Source: Coxiellaceae bacterium (GTDB taxonomy: Bacteria; Pseudomonadota; Gammaproteobacteria; GCA-013414725). From it: 30,769 nt of DNA. The stretch's first letter is position 1. Every line of letters begins with the position of its first letter. Shown piece by piece: positions 1-8,300 of this stretch. Where the stretch lies: NCBI GenBank assembly GCA_013414725.1, contig CP058706.1:379545-410313 (forward strand), in the 5' to 3' direction. Below the pieces are notes generated by a model. The model saw only the letters and a program-made list of their open reading frames with translations, was not told where the DNA came from and did not search any database. The position numbers were made by a program, and so were the translations under genes.

Positions 1-444
1 AACATTTTGGATTCATTACCCCTATTTTCACTCTACCGCGACGTAATGGCGGCAAGATTTATGGAAACACTAGGATTATTGCTGACCAATGGTATCGTGT
101 TAAAAGCACTTACTATCATGCGTCAAAAAGCGACAAGTTATGTAGCTTGGCACATTTATACCATGGAGTTTCGATTGAGTGGCGGACGGGAAAACATTGC
201 TGAAGTGATTCAAACGGGATTAATTGCACAGTACGATATTTTGCGGCTGCGTGTAATTGCAAAAGGTAAAGGCTTTGAGCATGCACTAGTGCGGCTAGGA
301 CAATTGGCCGCCGAACGCAATGCAAAGCGGATTGCACTCGTGAGTAAAATTGCTGGCGGTGTATTGCTTGGTATAGGCGCACTTTGGGCAGCGTTTATGA
401 TTTTTGCAATTTATGGCGTAGGTAGTTTTGTCGGTTCGGCTTAG
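1..444 (+). CDS. PilR/GspF-like type IVB pilus inner-membrane protein (3' end)
   Basis: The reading frame is open from the first base, so the gene starts upstream and only its last 147 codons are present. The fragment has the layout of the second half of a GspF/TcpE/PilR platform protein: an amphipathic helical cytoplasmic part with the usual Gly-rich turn (LSGGRENIAEVIQ), then a single hydrophobic C-terminal segment (about VSKIAGGVLLGIGALWAAFM) near the stop. In the family this polytopic protein is the inner-membrane base on which pilins are assembled by the motor ATPase. The next gene is a PilS-like pilin, the order seen in R64-type pil operons (pilR-pilS), which supports the call. I infer PilR from fragment plus context; a type II secretion F protein is the main alternative. 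Confidence 0.72.
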   Translation, partial: NILDSLPLFSLYRDVMAARFMETLGLLLTNGIVLKALTIMRQKATSYVAWHIYTMEFRLSGGRENIAEVIQTGLIAQYDILRLRVIAKGKGFEHALVRLGQLAAERNAKRIALVSKIAGGVLLGIGALWAAFMIFAIYGVGSFVGSA

Positions 445-514
445 ACAGATGCGCGGTCAATGGGTTTGTGTTAAACTAAGACCATATTTTTATGTTAATT
501 AATGAGGTACTTTT

Positions 515-970
515 ATGTTAAAACGTCTTCGATCCCAGCAAGGCATTGGCTTATTGGAATTGATGTTGTCCTTGGCCATTATTGCTATTTTATTAATTAT
601 GGCAACGCGTTATTACAACGTGGCCTATCAATCAGAAAAAGTCAATGAAGGCGCTGCACAGATCAACAATTTAGTGGGTGCGCTTGCTAATTGGAAAGCT
701 GATCAACCTAATTATTCTAATTTGGTTTCAAGCACCAGCTCTGATGCCATCACTACTTTAAGCGACCGCGGCCTAGTTACCTCGCAAACAGCGTCGAAGA
801 CTAATCCATGGGGCACCAGTATTTCATTAACAGTTGATACTAGCGGTAATTTCGTGACTTTTGAACAAACCATTCCTAAAACAGCTTGCCTAAGCTTAGC
901 TGATAAATTTGCTAGTTATTCTGCCACCTGTGACAGTAGTTCTGGCAAGTTCTCTATGAAGATTCAATAA
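515..970 (+). CDS. PilS-like type IVB major prepilin
   Basis: Intact 151-residue reading frame. A short leader (MLKRLRSQQG) ends in the Gly after which prepilin peptidase cuts. The mature N-terminus IGLLELMLSLAII has the Glu at position +5 and the long hydrophobic helix that packs in the pilus core. Two Cys residues in the C-terminal third (TACLSLADKF and SATCDSS) could form the disulfide loop typical of type IVB pilins. A GAGGT ribosome-binding site lies 6 bases before the ATG. It is the first gene after the PilR-like gene, and its body differs from the four pilin-like genes that follow, so I take it as the major pilin. No frame break is evident. Confidence 0.82.
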   Translation: MLKRLRSQQGIGLLELMLSLAIIAILLIMATRYYNVAYQSEKVNEGAAQINNLVGALANWKADQPNYSNLVSSTSSDAITTLSDRGLVTSQTASKTNPWGTSISLTVDTSGNFVTFEQTIPKTACLSLADKFASYSATCDSSSGKFSMKIQ

Positions 971-973
971 CCA

Positions 974-1553
974 ATGTTACGTCTCCGTCAACAACAGCTC
1001 AGGGTTTTAGCCTTATTGAGCTGTTGTTGGTCATTATCCTAATCGCTGCCATACTTCTTTTCGGTTACAATCGTTTTCAAACTTATAATCGCACCAAAGA
1101 TGTTTATGTCATACGGCAAAATATTAATTTGTTATTACAAGCAGCGGATACATATTATTATCAAAATTGCCGTGCTGACCAAACTTTTACTTTGAGCATG
1201 AGTGCACTCGAAACAGCCGGTTTAATGCCTTCCTTGGCAAAAAGCCAAATTGCCACTTCTTATGAAGTCTCCACTACTTACTTTGGCAAAACACAAGGGT
1301 CAGGAAAACCAATCTATCAATTAACTGCCTCTGTTACCCTAAATGTCCCTAATAGATCCATAGATTTTTATCTCAATGCACTCGGCGCAAGCCGATCATC
1401 ACAAAATCAATTGTATTGGGACATTATGCCCAATTATGGTATTTTGACTACCCAAAGTGGGTTATGGTTGATGCAAGCTGGTCTACGGCAATACCATGAG
1501 TCAAGCGCTGCAGTGGGGGCCAGCGCTAGCGGGAGAATTCTTGTGCGTATTAA
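974..1553 (+). CDS. Type IV prepilin-like protein (minor pilin 1), frame broken
   Basis: ATG at 974 begins MLRLRQQQL. The prepilin signature GFSLIELLLV is read in the next frame from about 1003. One extra G in the GGG run at 1002-1004 joins the two and gives a normal 11-residue leader ending in Gly with Glu at +5. The hydrophobic helix is followed by DTYYYQNC, resembling the segment YYKTYNCWPD in the paralogue at 2517. The distal end is also broken: one extra G in the GGG at 1531-1533 gives a C-terminus GENSCAY and a stop at 1551-1553, overlapping the next gene's start. As printed, the frame instead fuses this gene to the next one. Length after repair is about 193 residues. Likely a minor or tip pilin; exact role unknown. 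Confidence 0.68.
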
Positions 1554-2515
1554 TTTATACCTGCAACGAATATATTCTTTTATTGCGTTGTCTGTTAAAG
1601 ACAATATTCTACAAAAACCATTGGCTTCACGTATTGTTTTGCGTCACCAAGGCTTCACACTATTAGAGCTGCTCTTAGTCATCGCCATCATCAGTGTATT
1701 AGCGACGATCGGTCTAAGTTTATATGCACAACAAGCGGAAACCATTAAAATTAATCGCACGGCGACTCAGCTTGAACAAATATTACAAGCAGGCACTGCT
1801 TTTACACCGACAATGGCTGCTGGCCAGATGCAGCAAATTGCGTCAAAATCGTACAAAGCTTCAACAATTATTTAACTAATAAAAATCTTAAAAACCCTTG
1901 GGCAAAAAATGCTTATAAATATCAAGCAACCAGCGATTATTTGAAATTTCAAGCATGGGTGACAGTACCTAGTGAGAATATCGCTAATCAAATCGTTGCA
2001 TTAATGCCTAATGCACAAATAACAACTTGTAATAATAATGGTTGTACTGTCATTGCTGAAGCACCGGCACCTGGCATAGGCTATGTGCCTTTAAACCAAA
2101 ATTATCAAATTATGGATATTGGTAATGTAACAATAAAAGTGACTGACAATGACGATACTACAAAAGGGATTGGTATTCCCTTCTTTAGTTGTCCAACCGG
2201 CTGGATACCCAAAGTGAGCACCATGATACAGTCGATTGAACCGAAAAAGTAGGTAGTCGCTTATGTTTAACTACTTCACCACACCGTTTATGGAATTACC
2301 CGGTCTCTAATATTATAATGAACACGCCTGTATGTACTCAGCCAGCGCCGCATGTTTGCACGATTGATGTTAATTTGAATTCTAAAGTGGCCAGTGATAA
2401 ATATCTTTGCTCTACTTACGAAACTGATGCCTTAGGAACAGTCATTATGAAATACGTGAGTTATTGTTGCAAACCTGATGCTACTAATTCTGATAAATGT
2501 GCGGCGCCGAATTAA
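1543..2515 (+). CDS. Type IV prepilin-like protein (minor pilin 2), frame broken
   Basis: I choose GTG at 1543 because GGGAGA at 1531-1536 is well placed as a ribosome-binding site; TTG at 1621 would give a shorter leader (MASRIVLRHQG). The signature GFTLLELLLVIAII is in frame. One extra T in the run 1800-1803 restores FYTDNGCWPDAANC, a motif shared with the paralogues at 2517 and 3387. One extra A in 2244-2248 restores a continuous C-terminal domain carrying FSCPTGW, several Cys and the ending MKYVSYCCKP. The C-terminal domain matches the two following genes in order and Cys spacing, so this is one of three paralogous minor pilins. Length after repair is about 325 residues. Confidence 0.68.
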
Positions 2516-2516
2516 T

Positions 2517-3378
2517 ATGACAACTAAACCCTCAGCATTATTACGCGGCTTTACTTTGATTGAAATGATATTCATTATCGTCATTGTAGGAATCATGATG
2601 TCTTTACTAGTCTCTTCGTACCAACAACGTGCCACCAACGTTAAATTAACTAAAGCGGCCTTGCAAATGCAATCACTTTTACAAGCAGCTTCCGCCTACT
2701 ATAAAACCTATAATTGTTGGCCTGACGCTAACTCTACTGGACAAATTTGTAAAATCGAACCCGTGCCACCACCTACTGATTTTACTCCAGTAGGAATCGA
2801 TAAAGATCCTTGGGGTGGCGATTATACTCAAGCAACAGCCACTGATTCTTCACAAGCATTTACTGTCAGTGCCACTAAAGTACCTAAAAATCTCGCAGCA
2901 CGTTTAGCAGCCTTGATTGGAGCTACCTCTACTGTCTGTGATAATAATTTGTGCACTGTTACTGCCCGTGTGAATTCTCCTTTTTCAGTCAAGCTCAATT
3001 TGGCAACATAGCAATTCAAGCCGTTGGCAGCGCTACTAAATTACAAAACAATATGTTTTTGAAACGCAAGCATTTAACTGTCCTACTGGTTGGACACCCA
3101 CGGCCACTGCCGTGATACAAAACATGGATGCTGCTAAAAATCCTGAAACCAGTTGTGACTGGCTTTACAACCGGCTTATTTCACATGTTGAAGCCAAAAT
3201 GACATCTTGTTTCAGCACATCGTCTTCGGGAGGATCACCTTATCGCTGTCATTTTGATTTAATTTCTGAGGCCAATGTGTCCAAAAATTCCGGCTGCGGC
3301 AGCTCTAAGACTATCGATTATGGTTATTTTGGCGTGACCTACATTGCATACTGCATAGCACCAACCAGTTCCTCTTAG
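2517..3378 (+). CDS. Type IV prepilin-like protein (minor pilin 3), frame broken
   Basis: ATG at 2517, one base after the previous stop. Leader MTTKPSALLRG, then FTLIEMIFIIVIVG with Glu at +5 and a hydrophobic helix. The middle part has YYKTYNCWPD and CDNNLCTVTA, both repeated in the paralogue at 3387. The frame stops at 3011 but continues after two one-base corrections, T3 at 2999-3001 and T5 at 3056-3060, into FNCPTGW and a C-terminus ending YFGVTYIAYCIAP. The repaired protein is about 288 residues, similar to the next gene. Paired Cys residues suggest a disulfide-rich exported domain. Function beyond minor pilin cannot be read from the sequence. Confidence 0.68.
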
Positions 3379-3386
3379 GTGATTTT

Positions 3387-4280
3387 ATGTTAAAGACAAA
3401 TCCATTATTGCAACGCGGCTTCACTTTGATTGAAGTGTTACTCGTAATGATTATTATCAGTGCATTGGCTGTTTTTAGCATTAATTACTATCGCGACCGC
3501 ACGCTGGATGCCAAAGCCATGAAACCGTGCAACAATATCAACAATGGTTGCAAGCGGCCAATACGTATTATCAAAAACCACTGTTGGCCAGGCAGTACTC
3601 AATGCTCTGCCGGCGCACAGAGTAGTCTTGCTGATTACACTAGCCGTTATGTGCCGGTTGGCAGTGACTATAATGCCTGGAAAGGAAAATTCACTACCAA
3701 AATTCCAGCAGCGACGATCACTAATTTTTCCATTACAGCGAATGAGGCCAAATTTGCAGTCACTTCTGACAAAATTCCCGCCTCACTCCAAAACCGCATT
3801 CTCGCGAAACTTCCCAGCAGCACTGTCAGTTGTGACAATAATATTTGTAGTATTACCAGTGAAATCAACGTGCCTATTGAATCGACAGAAATGTTCCTGT
3901 TAAAGGCAGTCGGTGTTTTCTCGCAAGTGCAAGATGGAAAGACGGTGACTGTTCCACCGTTTACTTGTCCTACCGGATGGGGAGGTAGCGTAGGAGTGGC
4001 CTTAGGCTCTATCCGAATGGATAATTCTGGTGATAACACCCGAGCTTGCACGGAAGTAGGCAGCAAAGTCATTGACTCTATTACACCCAGTCCTTCTTGT
4101 AGCTGTAATAGTAATATTTGTAATTGCAAAATTAAGTTAGAATCCAATGCTCGAGTCAATAAAGGAGGATTTACCTCCTCTTGTACTAGCTATAGTAATC
4201 AAAACCCGGGGAAAATTGACTTAAATTATATTGCATACTGCTATAATCCTATTTGCATTGATTGCCGAAACCCCTTTTAA
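3387..4280 (+). CDS. Type IV prepilin-like protein (minor pilin 4)
   Basis: Open from ATG 3387 to the stop at 4278-4280, 297 residues. Leader MLKTNPLLQRG, then FTLIEVLLVMIIISALAV. It shares HCWPGS, CDNNICSITSE, FTCPTGW and LNYIAYC with the genes at 1543 and 2517. Although uninterrupted, it probably carries two compensating indels: between about 3523 and 3585 the printed frame reads a Cys/Asn-rich stretch unlike its paralogues, while the adjacent frame reads TVQQYQQWLQAANTYYQK, which fits the family. The edges are A runs (near 3523 and near 3580). The gene closes the run of five prepilins. Likely a minor pilin or tip adhesin. Confidence 0.72.
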   Translation: MLKTNPLLQRGFTLIEVLLVMIIISALAVFSINYYRDRTLDAKAMKPCNNINNGCKRPIRIIKNHCWPGSTQCSAGAQSSLADYTSRYVPVGSDYNAWKGKFTTKIPAATITNFSITANEAKFAVTSDKIPASLQNRILAKLPSSTVSCDNNICSITSEINVPIESTEMFLLKAVGVFSQVQDGKTVTVPPFTCPTGWGGSVGVALGSIRMDNSGDNTRACTEVGSKVIDSITPSPSCSCNSNICNCKIKLESNARVNKGGFTSSCTSYSNQNPGKIDLNYIAYCYNPICIDCRNPF

Positions 4281-4293
4281 GCTGGAGAACCTT

Positions 4294-4961
4294 ATGAGCA
4301 ATGAACTTTACGATCGAGTTGAACAACAACTAGTCACATTGTTAGAGAGCATTCAACAATTAGAAAATTTATCATTGTCCTCCTCCGATGAAACTGTTGC
4401 ACCATTAATTAAACTGATTTCACAACAATTTAATAGCGTGCAACAAACTTTCCAAAACCTTACTGGGCCCAATTATCCTTATGAATTTTATGAAACAGCA
4501 TCCGAAGTAGTTGAACAAATTTCTCGGTTACGCTTAAGTGATATACGGCCATTATTACTTAAAACCGATATCTTCCCACTGTTAGACAGTATCATTACTT
4601 TTATCAGCGAGCGGGTTTATGAACATCCTAACCTGGCCGACAATAAACCTGAACCATTATCTGATGAACCCCTAAAACCGTAGAAATAGCACGTGAACGT
4701 GTCAATCAAGCAATGGTCTATGCCTCTGCCGCAACAGTCGCTTCAGAAGCCGCAAGTACTGCCAGCACCAAATTAATGGAACGCTTAGAACAACAACAAA
4801 CAACCGGCCAAGCCAATCCACAATTGATTGAAGAAATTCAACAATTCAGCTACATCATGTTTGCCAAAAATACCGCTGCGGTATTAGCAGCAGACCAAGC
4901 CGCCAAAGCAATTGCTGCCTTTGAGGATTTGATGGCGCAATTACCAACGCAACGGCATTAA
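4294..4961 (+). CDS. Hypothetical helical protein following the pilins, frame broken
   Basis: I do not recognise this protein. ATG 4294 follows a GGAG (4284-4287) and lies 13 bases after the last pilin stop, so it probably belongs to the pilin operon. The first part, about 129 residues, is Gln/Leu/Ser-rich and helical. One extra A in the run 4674-4677 joins it to TVEIARERVNQAMVYASA and an Ala-rich helical tail ending at 4961, for about 222 residues in all. There is no signal peptide or membrane segment, so it is probably cytoplasmic. The Ala-rich tail could form a helical bundle or oligomer. Confidence 0.6.
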
Positions 4962-5035
4962 GCTTACTAACAATACAGTTAACACTTAATCTAACTGACA
5001 CCATCAGTTTTTGTTTAACGTTTCTTTGGCCTCCT

Positions 5036-5126
5036 CGTCATCCCGCAGCGAAGACTGCGGGATCCATCAGGCAATACGCACTCCACACAATAGCCTGGTT
5101 CCCGCGGTCTTCGCCGCGGAATGACA
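5036..5126. repeat. Imperfect inverted repeat (dispersed palindrome type)
   Basis: Left arm 5036-5065 (CGTCATCCCGCAGCGAAGAC and onward) and right arm 5097-5126 are imperfect reverse complements. Each arm also contains a smaller hairpin (CCCGCAG...CTGCGGG and CCGCGG...CCGCGG). The start CGTCATCCCGC resembles dispersed intergenic palindromes common in many proteobacterial genomes. It may end transcription of the pilin operon, though no T-run follows. Confidence 0.7.
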
Positions 5127-5234
5127 GGATTTATTTTTATACCTAAGCAAAATACTTAATCTTAACAGCAATAACAAGCTGCTAGTTTTTACGCCATTGC
5201 TTTCGAACTTGCTGATTTGTCTTACCTAAAAATT

Positions 5235-5277
5235 AGCGGGGATACATCAGCTTGCAATGACCCGCTCCGAGTTTTTT
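5235..5277 (+). terminator. Possible weak rho-independent terminator
   Basis: AGCGGG at 5235-5240 pairs with CCCGCT at 5261-5266, and six T follow at 5272-5277. The 20-base loop is long and five bases separate stem from T-run, so this is only a candidate. Confidence 0.3.
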
Positions 5278-5381
5278 ATGATTGAAGAACTTGTCAAGAT
5301 CGCCTTCAGATGGGATGCTAGAACACCTAAAATTCATCTACTTCGAGTAGATAATAAAACCCTCAAGGAGAAGAGCAAATC

Positions 5382-8300
5382 ATGCCAACAACCAAGCTAG
5401 GTCATTTCATCGAAAAACCAGAAATAAAATTCTTACACTCTCTGGTTCGGATTTTATGTCTAATTCCAATAGCAATCTTCTTGCTAACATGGGAGATAGC
5501 CCGATTTCGGACCCTGTATTATTATATCGAAATGAATTATTACAAGGACTAAAAGAGATCATTGGCGATGAAAAAGACTTAATTGGTGAAAGTATTGCGA
5601 ATATCCATGGCGTTTTAGCAAATACACGCTCTGAGTTGCTTGCTAACTCTGCTATAGAAAACTTACAAGCGATCTTACCAACATCCAATGATGGTTTTAT
5701 TCAAGCGAAATTTGAAATTAGTGTTAACAATAATAATGCCCAGCTATTACCACCTCCCATGCTACTATCTGCTTCGGCACGTTCCCGGCTTAGAACAGCA
5801 GCAATAGCTCAAGCTCAGGATGAATTAAAACCATTACATGTCATTATTGATGTATTAAAAAATATCAGCAAACAACTCAATGATGCTTTGGACAATGACA
5901 ATGCTGCGACCATTGTCGCTCTATTAAAAAACCTCACTGTCATTAGGGAAACCTACGAAAATTATCTCACCACACTGACTGATTCGCATTTATTGGAGAA
6001 AAGCTTTACTGGAAATAAAAGCTCAATTTTACCACCCCGAGCTGGGACATTACTTAATCAATCAAGAACTCGCTAGAGAAATATTATGCCTTGATAATTA
6101 TCATCAAATTATTCGTCATAACAAAGAAGGCAATCATGCAGTCATTGCCAAACAAACAAAAAATTTAACCATTTATTTCAAACCTGAACACTACAAAGTG
6201 AATGTAGCAATTAATCCAGAAATGGAGCATGCCATGGTCAGCTTGCAGCAATTATTGTCTGCTGATCCTCTTATTGCTGCCCCCACTTGGTTCAAATTAC
6301 GTCATGTGGCGACACAACGAATCAACGTCGAATATATTGCACCTATTAGTATCAAAGCAGAAGAACTAACCGCCTTTTTAAACTACGCTGAGAAAAAGCC
6401 AAGGGCATGGAGCGGGACAATATCCTTCAAGTCTGTCCTGAATTGGCAAGTTGTATCGATCTATTTGAAAACATGCCTATCGAAGGTGTGTTAAAAGATT
6501 TCGTACTGAGCTATTATTACAAGGGCATACGGACAGCAATATTATAAAAACATATCCGGAGATAAGCCGATATTTGCTTGAAGATATCTATGAAAATAGG
6601 ATAGTCCAAGCAGGCCATGGCATTAATGGAGTCTCATTTAAAGTCATTATTAATTTGCTCGATTTTATCAAACATGTGCGGCAATTAGTGACTTCTGAGA
6701 TGATTATTGGTGCCATGCTATTAGATATCTGTAGCCAACGCTCTTTAAGCGGTATATTTAATGAGAATGGGCCAGCCAACGACAGAAACGAGTTAGTGTT
6801 ACAATTGCAATCAGCCCTGCAACAAGCCATAAATTATGGAGCACATCCTAAATTCGAAATTGATATCAATGATACTCTTGTATTAGCGGCCAATTTTCAA
6901 GAAAAAAGCCCGCAAGAGCTGGTTTGGCTTATTTATCTGATAAACCAATATTCTTTTTACTGAATAATGTTGACTTATATACTGTTAAAAATTGGAAAAG
7001 CTGTTTAGACTTTTTCGCCGTTTTCATCTTGCTACCGAAGATCAAGTCATCACAGAAAAATTTACTATTAACTACTGGATCAAACTGCTTGACTTGGACA
7101 ATATTGCCAATCTTTTTGACGGCTGTTTAATGAGTGGCGCTAAAGATGCCAAACATGACAACTTTATGCTTAGAGAGGTATTTAATAAAAAATTATCATT
7201 AAAATTGAGCAGTATTGACAACGATGAAGCTATGGCTGAAGAAATTACAGCCAACTGCGATGGAAAACATATATCCGGGATAAAATTAGTGTTTCTCACT
7301 ATCCCAGAACTGCTTGACTTAGAAGTGCCTGAATCTTGGAAGAAGAAATACCGTAATCTTGAAGAAATTGATATAATGGTTTTATTGTTCCGTTTTTGAA
7401 CGCATTAAAAGCACAAAGCGAACGCGCGCAAAATTTCCATGCCTACAAAATCATTACCGACAACGAATGTGAAAAACACGGAATTCCTTTTCAACTGCGT
7501 CACGGTTTTATTAAAAACTATTTTTAGAGCTCCAAGCAAGATATGTCTTTGCCGCCTCCAAAGAGGCTTTCACATTTCGGGAATTACTGCAACATTTGCA
7601 CCCTATTTTGTTTCTGTTTTACCAAAAATTGCAGCAAAAGGCTTGAGCTACAATGAATCCTATGAGCTAGCAGCCAGCGCAACGCTAGAGGACATTTTGA
7701 CCACTGACTTAGCATTGCCTTTCAGAGGTCAGCAAACAACAATACAGCAATTTTTAAGTGAAATTAGCATTACAGAAAATGATACCGTCAATCATAGGAC
7801 TCAAACCATTGAGGAAGCAATTAGTGAAGCAGCTGCGTTAAGTGATTTAAATGCCCTATTGAATTCCAGCAAGATTTTTATCATAAAAAAACTAGCTTTA
7901 TTGGAGCAAATTGCTGAATTTTCCACAATCTTGCCTCAAATCACGATTTCCATAGAGATACTGAATGAGCTCTTAATAGCGTCCATATTAGAAGCAAAGC
8001 CCACAGCATTCACTATGGTATTGAAGCTTCAAAAATATTAATTATCAAGATAGCCTGGGAAGAACTGCCCTGCATTTATTTTGTCATCATTTCCCCAACT
8101 CAAATTATGGTGATAATCAATTCCAACAGTTCTTAGACATTTTTATGCATGACCCATCATTGAATGTCAACATTCAAAATGAGGAAGGAGAAACCGCCAT
8201 TTTTTGCTGGTTAAATTCTGCTTATAAAAATGAGCAACGAGCTAATCAATGTTTAAACCTGCTGTTCTCAAAAAAATTGACCTTTCATTAACGAACAAAC

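Larger units (their letters stand above)
4962..5381 (+). other. Intergenic region between the pilin operon and giant gene A
   Basis: 420 bases with no convincing gene. It holds the inverted repeat at 5036-5126 and a weak hairpin plus T-run at 5235-5277. Directly before the next ATG is AAGGAG at 5365-5370, a strong ribosome-binding site with a rather long 11-base spacing. I see no clear -35/-10 pair. Confidence 0.5.

Noticed and set aside
3668..4159. 163-codon open frame on the minus strand
   Set aside because: Fully antisense to a prepilin gene with clear family motifs; its translation is not protein-like.
4700..4961. RebB-like (R-body) protein in the Ala-rich tail after the pilins
   Set aside because: Only general Ala/Gln richness is shared; I see no specific motif.
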